DNA from: Methanobacteriota archaeon
Lineage (GTDB): Archaea > Halobacteriota > Syntropharchaeia > JACQPP01
Reading direction: 5' to 3'
Assembly: GCA_016207465.1 (NCBI GenBank)
Contig: JACQPP010000027.1
Coordinates: 1-12,137 of the forward strand
Length of the DNA: 12,137 nt
This document shows, in pieces, positions 6,188 through 12,137 of the stretch. How positions within the stretch are numbered: position 1 is the stretch's first letter; every line of letters starts with the position of its first letter. The translations under genes were made by a program, and so were the position numbers. Below the pieces are notes generated by a model, which was not told where the DNA came from, searched no databases, and worked only from the letters and a program-made list of their open reading frames with translations.

Positions 6188-6847
6188 ATGCGGGCCCGAG
6201 TCAAACTCTTGGCCATCCTCTGCCTCCTCTTCATCGCCGGTGGCGCCCTGGCCGAGTCCAACCTGAAGGTCTCCGGGGGCAAGCACATCGGGGACAAGGA
6301 GCCCCTGGAATACGAGATTGTCTACACCCAGGCCAAGGGGGTCCTCACCATTGACCCCACCGGGTGCACCTACTACTTCCCCCAGTGGAACTGGTACTGG
6401 AGGCCCCCCTGCGATTATGGCCCCGAGTTCTACCGGAACTACATGGTCTACTTCATCAACTCCTGGGTCAACTACGAGGTCCGCCTGAAGAACACCGGCA
6501 AGCGCACCTACAAGCACCTCCAAGTGGCCGCCATCCAAGAATACAACGAGGACGAGTGCTACTACGGGACCTGCGTGAAGAAGGGAGACTCCATGCCCGG
6601 CGACCCCCGCCGGGTGTGGAACGTGGACACCCTCGGCCCCGGCCAGGAGGTGGTCCTCCAGGGCTCCTACTACGCCCCCCGCGGGACACTCCCCGGCCTC
6701 GACCAGACCCACCTCGTAGTCTGGCACGGCAAATCGGACCAGGGCGAGACCAACGGACTCGACGCCCCCGGCCGGGTCCTCATCAACGACCCCGAGGCCG
6801 GCGTCTACTGCCCCCCCGAGGCCCATGTCGCGCAGGGCCCCACCTGA
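6188..6847 (+). CDS. Secreted Cys-containing protein of unknown function
   Basis: 219 residues with a clear Sec signal peptide: basic MRARVK, hydrophobic LLAILCLLFIAGGA, and probable cleavage after ALA (residue 22). The mature part has five cysteines (60, 75, 124, 129, 208), two of them in ECYYGTC, and is rich in Tyr and Trp around 62-92. Residues 94-119 (NYEVRLKNTGKR…) and 147-165 (LGPGQEVVLQGSYYAPRG) have the feel of a CARDB-like or NEW-type beta-sandwich, where a chain with 'N-G' turns is followed by 'L-PGQ' strands. No C-terminal anchor is visible, so it is probably released or held by partners outside the membrane. The cysteines suggest disulfides and the CcdA/thioredoxin genes of this window could act on it. 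Its stop is 6 bases from the stop of the convergent DUF2203 gene. No family is assigned with confidence. Confidence 0.85.
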   Translation: MRARVKLLAILCLLFIAGGALAESNLKVSGGKHIGDKEPLEYEIVYTQAKGVLTIDPTGCTYYFPQWNWYWRPPCDYGPEFYRNYMVYFINSWVNYEVRLKNTGKRTYKHLQVAAIQEYNEDECYYGTCVKKGDSMPGDPRRVWNVDTLGPGQEVVLQGSYYAPRGTLPGLDQTHLVVWHGKSDQGETNGLDAPGRVLINDPEAGVYCPPEAHVAQGPT

Positions 6848-6853
6848 ACCCCC

Positions 6854-7297
6854 CTATTCGTTTTCGCGGCGCCGGGGAAGGAAGTCCCCCTTCAAAAGCG
6901 ACACTGGCTGCCTCCCGGCGAAGCCCCGCTCCAGGTCGTGGAAGAACCCGATGTCCTCCTCCCCCTGCATCCAGCAGAGGAGGACCTCCTGCCCCCCGTC
7001 GAGGCTGTAGAAGTCAATGAGCCCCCGCGGGATGTCCTTCACCATGGCCCCCAATTCGAGGATGGCCTCCAGTTCCCCATAATATTCGGCGGCCTTGCGG
7101 TGCATCTCCCGGGAGGCTCGGACCTGGGCCGCGTGGTTCTCCCAGGGGTCGGGGAACTCGAATGCCAATCCCCGCAGCACCCCCAGGTCCCGGTGGAGCT
7201 CCTGGAGACGCAGCAGGTGGCGCTGGACCCCCGGCAGGGTCGCCCGCGCCTCCTCCAGGGAGAGATATCGCTTGGGCACAGGCTCAAGAGGCCCCAT
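6854..7297 (-). CDS. DUF2203 family protein
   Basis: 147 residues from the ATG at 7297. This start is chosen because AGGTG (7303-7307 on the complementary strand) sits 5 bases before it, a good match to the archaeal anti-Shine-Dalgarno; a TTG at 7324 would add nine residues of Pro/Gly-rich sequence. The family pattern is plain: YLSLEEARATLPGV at the start (11-24), a helical middle, then AMVKDIPRGLIDFYS (84-98), EVLLCWMQGEEDIGFFHD (104-121) and ERGFAGRQP (123-131). DUF2203 members are small cytoplasmic proteins in bacteria and archaea with no established function. It is the last gene of a leftward set with the secretion ATPase; the gap to the small upstream gene is 39 bases. Confidence 0.85.
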   Translation of the reverse strand: MGPLEPVPKRYLSLEEARATLPGVQRHLLRLQELHRDLGVLRGLAFEFPDPWENHAAQVRASREMHRKAAEYYGELEAILELGAMVKDIPRGLIDFYSLDGGQEVLLCWMQGEEDIGFFHDLERGFAGRQPVSLLKGDFLPRRRENE

Positions 7298-7300
7298 GGG

Positions 7301-7307
7301 CCCACCT
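7301..7307 (-). promoter_or_regulatory. Shine-Dalgarno sequence deciding the DUF2203 start
   Basis: AGGTGGG on the complementary strand overlaps the archaeal GGAGGTG consensus and lies 5 bases (from AGGTG) before the ATG at 7297. It is the clearest ribosome binding site in the window, as expected for an internal gene of a transcript. Confidence 0.5.
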
Positions 7308-7336
7308 ACGCCGGGGGGGCTCAAGAAGATTGTGGG

Positions 7337-7705
7337 CTATTCCAGCCCGATTCCCCGGGCCTCCAGCACCCGCCGCACCACTTCGAAGAGGGGGATGAGG
7401 CGGAGGACCTCGGCGTAGTCCCACTCCCCAGGCAACCCATATCTCTGCTTCACCAGTTCCGCCAGCAGGCGGCGGGCCTCCCCGGGGTCCGTGGCGGGGA
7501 GCCGCGCCGAGAGTTCCATGGCGTCCCTCTCGATGTCCACCGGCCCCAGGTAGAGCCGGTGGTCCGACTTGATTCCTTGGGGGAAGTCGTAGTCCTCCAA
7601 TAGCGTTTTTTGCCGCACCGCCCGGCGCTGGTAGTAGCGCAACACGGCCTTGACGTGGGGGTTCGTGCGGATGTCCTCGTCGGTGATGGGGCGGAAGAGG
7701 GTCAC
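7337..7705 (-). CDS. Small protein overlapping the secretion ATPase gene
   Basis: 122 residues from a GTG at 7705, whose last two bases are shared with the TGA stop of the secretion ATPase (GTGA, a 4-base overlap). Longer readings in this frame exist upstream but run inside the ATPase and look like shadow sequence, so the overlapping GTG is the best start. The protein is charged and mostly helical: ITDEDIRTNPHVKAVLRYYQRRAVRQK (7-33), then DHRLYLGPVDIERDAMELSAR and a final Leu/Val/Arg helix. No Cys pair, signal peptide or membrane span. No family is recognised. Tight coupling suggests it works with, or is dosed with, the ATPase. Confidence 0.75.
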   Translation of the reverse strand: MTLFRPITDEDIRTNPHVKAVLRYYQRRAVRQKTLLEDYDFPQGIKSDHRLYLGPVDIERDAMELSARLPATDPGEARRLLAELVKQRYGLPGEWDYAEVLRLIPLFEVVRRVLEARGIGLE

Positions 7706-10071
7706 GATTTCGGATTCTGGGCGAACTTCCCATACCACTCGCTCCACTGGCGGTAGGCTCCCTCGTAGTCGGGCGCACCCTGCAACTGGTCCTCGTGGTT
7801 GGCCAACGCCGCCTCCCTTCGGGAGGCGGCGTTCAGCTCTATGAGCATCCACCAGCGGTTGTTGGCCTCCCGCACCGCCGGGGCCTCCAGCAGGCGGGGG
7901 CTCCCCGCCCCGGCCCGGGCCATCTGCTCCTGCATCCGGGTGCGCACACGGATGTTCTCCAGTGCCTTTTCAACGGGGATTCCCCACTTGCCCGCGACGC
8001 GGGCCACGAGGTCCGAGAGGCCCATGTCGAGGCGCTCGGTGGGGGCCAGCCCCTCGCCCCGGTATTGGAGGAGGTCGGCGAAGAGCCCCCGGGGGTCCTG
8101 GGTCCCCTTGAGGACCTCGGAGACCTGGATGACCCGCCGCCTGCGCTGGAGGCCCCCGCCCGTGCGGACCCGGGAGCAGACCACGATGGCGTCGGTCACC
8201 TGGAAACTCTGCAGGGGGACCCCCAGGGATTCGACGATGCGCTCGTAGACCGCCTGGGCGGAGGCCCCGTGGATGGTCCCCACCACGCTGTTCCCGGCGG
8301 AGCCCACCTGCATGGCCTCGTAGAGGACTTTGACCTCGGGGCCCCGGACCTCCCCGAGGACGAGGGCCGCGTTGCCGAGGCGGAGGGCGGCGCGGAGGGC
8401 GGTCTGGGGGTCCACCTCCCCGCCCCCGCCGGAGACCGCCGTGCGGGTCCCCATGGACTGTATCTTCCAGCCGAGGCGCTGGAGGGCGTCCACCGGCAGC
8501 TCGGAGGTGTCCTCGATGGTCACCATCCGGTAGCGCTGGGGAATCTCGAGGAGGAGGGCGGTGAGGAGGCTGGTCTTGCCCGCCCCCACGTCCCCCGCGA
8601 CGAGGACGGTGGACTGGCCGTCCATGAGGAAGCCCAGCAGGCCGGCGGCCAGGGGGGTGAGCATCCCCCGGTGGACCAGCATGGGGAGAGTCCACGGGGT
8701 CTTGCGGTGTCGGCGGAAGGCGTAGGCGGTCCCCCGGGGGCTCATGGGGGCCCCGATGGCCGACACCCGCGCCGCATACTCCTCCAGCCCCAGGTCGAGG
8801 ACCGGGGTGGCCTCCGAGAAGGGGCGGCCGCTCCGCGAGCGGAAGCGGGAGACCAGGGCCTCCACCTCCTCCTCGGAGAGCCGGATGTTGGTGGTGCACT
8901 CCTCGTCGTCCACCACCACGTGGACCGGGTTCTCCCCGGCGGGGGCGTTCACGTAGATGTCCTGGATGTGGTCGTCGGCCAAGAGGTCCTCCAGGATGCC
9001 GAGGCCCGCCGTGTGCTTCACCAGGATGTGGGCGAGGCGCTCCAGTCCCCCGGGGGTCAGGGGGGCCCCCTTCTCGCGGGCCGCCTCCGCCAGGGCCCCG
9101 GAGGCGAGGCGGAAGACAACCCCCCGGGCCTCCCCGGGGGTGGCGAACCGGAGGTCGGCGGGGCGGTGGCGGGCGAGGCGCCCCCGGGCCCCCTCCACCA
9201 GCGCCAGGTCCCCCGCCTCCAGGTGGTATTCCTCCGGGAGGAGGAAGTAGAGGGACTCCGGGCGGTCGCTGTAGCGGTAGATGGAGACCCGCAGAGGGGT
9301 CCCGCCGGGGGGGGCCACATCGTAGGAGCGGAGGAACACGGTGTTGTTCGGGGGCTCCCCCAGGATGCGGCTCGGCGCGAACCGGGGCCGCACATAGGGC
9401 CGCAGGCGCCCGGGACCCAGGGGGCGCTCTCCCTCCAGGGGCTCCTCCAGGGGATGGGCCCTCTCCGCCAGCTCCCCCAGCAGCCCCCGGCGGGATTCAC
9501 ACTGGGGGCACCCGTTCTTCTCCGCCTCCGCCCGCGCCCGCAGGGAGCGCAGTTCCCCCAGGGCCCCCGCGGGCTCCCCCCAGAGGCGGCCCATCCAGCC
9601 CTCCAGGGCCGCGCGGCCCTCCCCGGAGGCGCACGCCCCGCAGAGGCCCTCCCCATCGGATGCGGGGACCAGCGAGGGATAGACCTGGACCTCCTCCGCG
9701 AACCGGGCCAGCCGGTGGAGCAGTTCGAGGGCCGGGCCCTCGTATTCCTTCACATGGTGGTGGGCCAGCGCGAGCCGCCCCACGCTGGGGTCCCGGGAGA
9801 GCAGGTGAAGGACCGAGCGGATGCACACCGGGTCCTCCAGGCTGGAGGCCCCGTGGGGACACCCCACGCAGTCCACCGTGAGGACCCGCACCGAGCCCCG
9901 GGGACGCGACTCATGGGGACACACGATGTCAGGAGGAGGCCCCCTCGGCTTTCTGCCGCGGGACGCCCCCTCCTCTCCCTTCCGGGGAGGGCGGCCCCCG
10001 GCGGGCCCACCCGTGTCGCGGAACTCGGACTCGTCGAGAACAATCGTGTCCTTCGCCCGCGGCCGCGCCAT
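7702..10071 (-). CDS. Archaeal type II/IV secretion-type ATPase (VirB11/GspE family) with N-terminal Cys pairs
   Basis: 789 residues. The C-terminal RecA-like motor is complete: Walker A AGDVGAGKTS (492-501), Asp box TIEDTSELP (518-526), Walker B ALVLGEVRGPE (569-579, E574) and His box GTIHGASA (598-605). Such hexameric ATPases drive archaeal pili, archaella or related secretion complexes from the cytoplasmic face, working with a GspF/TadC-type membrane platform protein. The N-domain before the motor (about 335-460, with NAPAGENPVHVVVDDEECTTN) is typical of the family. Ahead of it are Cys motifs: C51, CVGC (68-71), C83, CGAC (144-147) and CPQC (188-191), which probably bind zinc. The first ~50 residues are basic, Gly/Pro-rich and likely disordered. 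The ATG at 10071 fits a leaderless start. Odd: no platform protein or pilin follows; the next gene is a small unknown protein. Confidence 0.92.
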   Translation of the reverse strand: MARPRAKDTIVLDESEFRDTGGPAGGRPPRKGEEGASRGRKPRGPPPDIVCPHESRPRGSVRVLTVDCVGCPHGASSLEDPVCIRSVLHLLSRDPSVGRLALAHHHVKEYEGPALELLHRLARFAEEVQVYPSLVPASDGEGLCGACASGEGRAALEGWMGRLWGEPAGALGELRSLRARAEAEKNGCPQCESRRGLLGELAERAHPLEEPLEGERPLGPGRLRPYVRPRFAPSRILGEPPNNTVFLRSYDVAPPGGTPLRVSIYRYSDRPESLYFLLPEEYHLEAGDLALVEGARGRLARHRPADLRFATPGEARGVVFRLASGALAEAAREKGAPLTPGGLERLAHILVKHTAGLGILEDLLADDHIQDIYVNAPAGENPVHVVVDDEECTTNIRLSEEEVEALVSRFRSRSGRPFSEATPVLDLGLEEYAARVSAIGAPMSPRGTAYAFRRHRKTPWTLPMLVHRGMLTPLAAGLLGFLMDGQSTVLVAGDVGAGKTSLLTALLLEIPQRYRMVTIEDTSELPVDALQRLGWKIQSMGTRTAVSGGGGEVDPQTALRAALRLGNAALVLGEVRGPEVKVLYEAMQVGSAGNSVVGTIHGASAQAVYERIVESLGVPLQSFQVTDAIVVCSRVRTGGGLQRRRRVIQVSEVLKGTQDPRGLFADLLQYRGEGLAPTERLDMGLSDLVARVAGKWGIPVEKALENIRVRTRMQEQMARAGAGSPRLLEAPAVREANNRWWMLIELNAASRREAALANHEDQLQGAPDYEGAYRQWSEWYGKFAQNPKS

Positions 10072-10083
10072 GACGTGGCATAT

Positions 10084-10169
10084 GGGCTCCGCCTTTTAGG
10101 GTTTTCCATGGAGGCGCACGACACGGCAATCTTGATAGAGGGGCCCCGCCTGAAAGAGGAGCGGAGCCC
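10084..10169. repeat. Nine-base inverted repeat flanking the ATPase/ccdA divergent region
   Basis: GGGCTCCGC (10084-10092) is repeated as its complement GCGGAGCCC (10161-10169). A second pair, CCATGGAGG (10106-10114) and CCTCCATGG (10168-10176), the latter covering the ccdA start codon, lies in the same region. Both could be chance in GC-rich DNA, or a shared operator for the two divergent genes. Confidence 0.3.
10092..10101 (-). promoter_or_regulatory. TATA-like box of the secretion ATPase gene
   Basis: CCTAAAAGG on the complementary strand is centred about 26 bases before the ATG at 10071, which is the spacing expected if the transcript starts at or next to the A of the start codon (leaderless). 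No Shine-Dalgarno sequence is seen. Confidence 0.45.
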
Positions 10170-10172
10170 TCC

Positions 10173-10916
10173 ATGGTCGAGCCTACGGTAGCCATCGCCT
10201 TCGGGGCGGGCCTCCTCTCCTTTGCCAGCCCCTGCATCCTCCCCCTGGTCCCCGGCTACATCGGCTACCTCTCCGGAATCGGGATAGAGGAGGCGGAGAC
10301 GGCGGGGCCCCGGCTGCGGGCCCGGCTCTTCCTCCACTCCCTCCTCTTCGTCCTCGGGTTCACCCTGGTCTTCGCCTCCTTCGGCGCCCTCCTCAACAGC
10401 CTCCTCTCCAGTGTCTCCTACGATGCGCGCATCTGGGCGGGCCGCATCGGGGGAACGGTGGTCATCGCCTTCGGCCTCCACCTGACAGGCCTCCTCGAAA
10501 TCCCGGGTCTGATGCGGGCCCGGCAGGTCAATCCGACCCGCAAAGGGCTCCGCCGGGGCTCCCTGGCGACCTCGGTGGCCTTCGGGGCCGCCTTCGCGGT
10601 GGGCTGGACCCCCTGCGTGGGGGTCATCCTGGGCTCCATACTCACCCTCGCCGCCCTCAACCCGGGGACCGCCTTCGCCATGCTGGTGGCCTACAGCCTC
10701 GGGCTGGGGCTCCCCTTCCTGGCGGCGGGGCTCTTCACCGCCTCCTTCACCCGCCTCCTCACCCGCACCACCCGCTGGCGGCGCCCCCTCTCCATCGGCG
10801 CGGGCATCTTCCTCATCGGGGTGGGCATCCTCGTCTTCACCAACACCCTCAACCTGCTGGCCAACTTCTTCGTCCTCGACTCCCTCCTCCAGAGCCCCCT
10901 CCCCCAGAGCCGATAG
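10173..10916 (+). CDS. ccdA: CcdA-like membrane thiol electron transporter
   Basis: 247 residues, the normal size of single-domain CcdA (short DsbD homologue). Six hydrophobic spans are visible, and the two reactive cysteines occur in the family contexts SFASPCILPLVPGY (residues 16-29, C21) and GWTPCVGVILG (144-154, C148). The protein carries reducing equivalents from cytoplasmic thioredoxin across the membrane to extracytoplasmic thiol proteins. It is followed after 3 bases by a thioredoxin-fold gene, its evident acceptor. TTGATAGA (10131-10138) is a possible but weak TATA element; GAGGAG lies 11 bases before the ATG. An upstream ATG at 10108 is in another frame. Confidence 0.93.
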   Translation: MVEPTVAIAFGAGLLSFASPCILPLVPGYIGYLSGIGIEEAETAGPRLRARLFLHSLLFVLGFTLVFASFGALLNSLLSSVSYDARIWAGRIGGTVVIAFGLHLTGLLEIPGLMRARQVNPTRKGLRRGSLATSVAFGAAFAVGWTPCVGVILGSILTLAALNPGTAFAMLVAYSLGLGLPFLAAGLFTASFTRLLTRTTRWRRPLSIGAGIFLIGVGILVFTNTLNLLANFFVLDSLLQSPLPQSR

Positions 10917-10919
10917 ACC

Positions 10920-12020
10920 ATGAACAGGAACCTCATGCTGGCAGTGGCTCTCCTCCTCATCGGGGGCGCCATCTACGCGCTGGAGAACCAGCGAGCCGGT
11001 TCCTCTGCCTCCCCGGGTCCATTGACCCCCGGAGAGGCCCCCGCGGCTCCCCCCTCCAGCCCCCTGTCCCCGTATCCCCGGGCCCCCGAACTGCGCGGCA
11101 TCGCGGGGGTCATCAACGCCGGGCCCAACGTCAGCCTCGCCAGCCTGCGGGGCCAGGTGGTGCTGGTGGACTTTTGGACCTACACCTGCATCAACTGCCA
11201 GCGGACCCTCCCCTACCTCACCGCCTGGGACCGCAAATACCGGGACCAGGGCCTCGCCGTCATCGGGGTCCACACCCCCGAGTTCGAGTTCGAGAAAAAC
11301 CTCGACAACGTGAAGCGCGCCGTGGCCGAGCACCGCATCGAATACCCGGTGGTCCAGGACAACGACTACGCCACCTGGCGGGTCTACAAGAACAACTACT
11401 GGCCCCGCAAATACCTGGTGGACGCCGAGGGCAACATCCGCTACGACCACATCGGCGAAGGGGCCTACGAGGAGACCGAGCAGTGGATACAGAGACTGCT
11501 GGAGGAGCGCAACCGGAGCCTCCGCCTCCAGCGCACCACCGTGGCCTCCGAACTCGGGGAAACCCGCTTCGCCTCCGTCCAGACCCCTGAACTCTACCTC
11601 GGGACCAACTTCGCCCGGGCTCCCCTCGGCAACCCCGAGGGATTCCAGCCGGGCCGCACCGTCGCCTACACCATGCCCCCCGCGCAGGAGTCCAACCTCG
11701 TCTACCTCGAAGGGACGTGGACCAACCACCCCGACCACATGGAACTCGCCTCCGACAGCGGCCGCGTGGTTCTCCGCCACACCGCCCGCAGTGTCAACAT
11801 CGTGGCCGGGGGCAACGCCAGCCTCCGCATCAACCTCGACGGCAAGGACCTCGGGCCCAGCGCGGGCCGCGACATCGCCCCGGGGAGCAACGCCACCCGC
11901 CTCACCATCCAGGCGGAGAGACTCTACAACCTCGTCAACACCGACGATTACGCCACCCGCCTCCTCCAGTTCCGCGCCGACGGCAGGGGATTCCGCCTCT
12001 ACACATTCACCTTCGGGTGA
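10920..12020 (+). CDS. Membrane-anchored TlpA-like thioredoxin-fold protein with DipZ-type C-terminal domain
   Basis: 366 residues. An N-terminal hydrophobic segment (5-21, MLAVALLLIGGAIYAL) acts as signal or anchor, followed by a Pro/Ser/Ala linker (25-55). The thioredoxin-like domain (about 56-195) has the active site WTYTCINCQRTLPYL (86-100, C90 and C93) and the cis-Pro region YWPRKYLVD (160-168). The C-terminal part starts at TPELYLGTNFA (222-232) and continues through LEGTWTNHPDHMEL (263-276) and a beta-rich region to the end; this is the pattern of the carbohydrate-binding-like domain of mycobacterial DipZ. In DipZ the CcdA, thioredoxin and C-terminal domains form one chain; here CcdA is the separate upstream gene, 3 bases away. 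It should act as an extracytoplasmic thiol reductase or oxidoreductase fed by CcdA. Confidence 0.92.
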   Translation: MNRNLMLAVALLLIGGAIYALENQRAGSSASPGPLTPGEAPAAPPSSPLSPYPRAPELRGIAGVINAGPNVSLASLRGQVVLVDFWTYTCINCQRTLPYLTAWDRKYRDQGLAVIGVHTPEFEFEKNLDNVKRAVAEHRIEYPVVQDNDYATWRVYKNNYWPRKYLVDAEGNIRYDHIGEGAYEETEQWIQRLLEERNRSLRLQRTTVASELGETRFASVQTPELYLGTNFARAPLGNPEGFQPGRTVAYTMPPAQESNLVYLEGTWTNHPDHMELASDSGRVVLRHTARSVNIVAGGNASLRINLDGKDLGPSAGRDIAPGSNATRLTIQAERLYNLVNTDDYATRLLQFRADGRGFRLYTFTFG

Positions 12021-12038
12021 CGCGGGGGTAACCGGATG

Positions 12039-12044
12039 TTTATA
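12039..12044 (+). promoter_or_regulatory. TATA box of the gene entering at the right edge
   Basis: TTTATA within ATGTTTATAGCC, 19 bases after the stop of the thioredoxin-fold gene, is a good archaeal TATA match in GC-rich sequence. The transcript would start around 12066-12068. Confidence 0.5.
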
Positions 12045-12081
12045 GCCTACCCCGGCCCTAAACGATAAGTGGAGAACCGTC

Positions 12082-12137
12082 TTGAAGCCCCCCCCGCCTG
12101 CCGACCCCAGCACCCCCGGAGAGGAGCCCCGCCGCGA
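12082..12137 (+). CDS. Probable start of a further gene (partial)
   Basis: A TTG at 12082 is preceded by GGAG (12071-12074) with a 7-base spacing and by a TATA box at the right distance. The 18 visible codons read MKPPPPADPSTPGEEPRR, a Pro-rich hydrophilic N-terminus that gives no family. A GTG at 12069 in another frame, which would be almost leaderless, is the alternative. Only the first bases are in the window. Confidence 0.4.
   Translation, partial: MKPPPPADPSTPGEEPRR

Noticed and set aside
7298..7324. TTG start at 7324 for the DUF2203 protein
   Set aside because: The nine extra residues are Pro/Gly-rich, and the ATG at 7297 has a well-placed Shine-Dalgarno sequence.
7795..10191. A 798-codon open frame on + opposite the secretion ATPase
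   Set aside because: Its length reflects GC-rich DNA with few stop codons; the opposite strand has intact Walker, Asp and His boxes, and this frame has none.
9750..12113. A 787-codon open frame on - opposite ccdA and the thioredoxin-fold gene
   Set aside because: Shadow frame made of Gly/Glu-rich low-complexity sequence; the + strand carries the conserved Cys motifs and membrane segments.

Overview
The window reads as a piece of a GC-rich archaeal chromosome. The evidence is indirect but consistent: a short, archaeal-type PRPP synthetase, an archaeal MinD-like ATPase, an archaeal SepF, an archaeal VirB11/GspE-type secretion ATPase with Cys pairs in its N-terminus, and A/T-rich TATA-like boxes about 25-35 bases before several start codons that mostly lack a Shine-Dalgarno sequence (short-leader or leaderless genes). 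A Thermoplasmatota-like lineage is my best guess from the gene set, but the sequence does not prove it.

Layout. 1-142 (+): 3' end of moaC. 161-1871 (-): minD-like ATPase followed by prs, probably co-transcribed. 1872-1951: divergent control region with two dyads. 1952-6847 (+): a non-canonical tubulin/FtsZ-family GTPase, a 748-residue coiled-coil protein, archaeal sepF, and a secreted Cys-containing protein, each preceded by A/T-rich or palindromic sequence. 6854-10071 (-): a secretion ATPase, a small protein overlapping it by GTGA, and a DUF2203 protein, transcribed toward the secreted gene. 10072-10172: a second divergent control region. 10173-12020 (+): a CcdA-like membrane electron carrier and a membrane-anchored thioredoxin-fold protein with a DipZ-type C-terminal domain. 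12039 onward: a promoter and the probable start of another gene. Coding density is very high. No stretch over 300 bases lacks a gene, the longest gap being about 100 bases. I saw no rRNA, tRNA, CRISPR array or insertion sequence.

How it may work together. MinD-type positioning ATPase, tubulin-family GTPase, giant coiled coil and SepF membrane anchor lie side by side, which suggests a cytoskeletal or division-site module. Its GTPase keeps the nucleotide-binding loops, but the position expected to hold the catalytic acid of the T7 synergy loop appears to be Asn, and it carries a Pro-rich basic tail that could be a partner-binding peptide. The coiled coil carries a recurring hydrophobic-Pro motif every ~32 residues or multiples of that. 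This module is the most interesting content of the window. The CcdA/thioredoxin pair looks like a two-gene version of mycobacterial DipZ and would move thiol electrons to the outside, where the Cys-containing secreted protein would be found.
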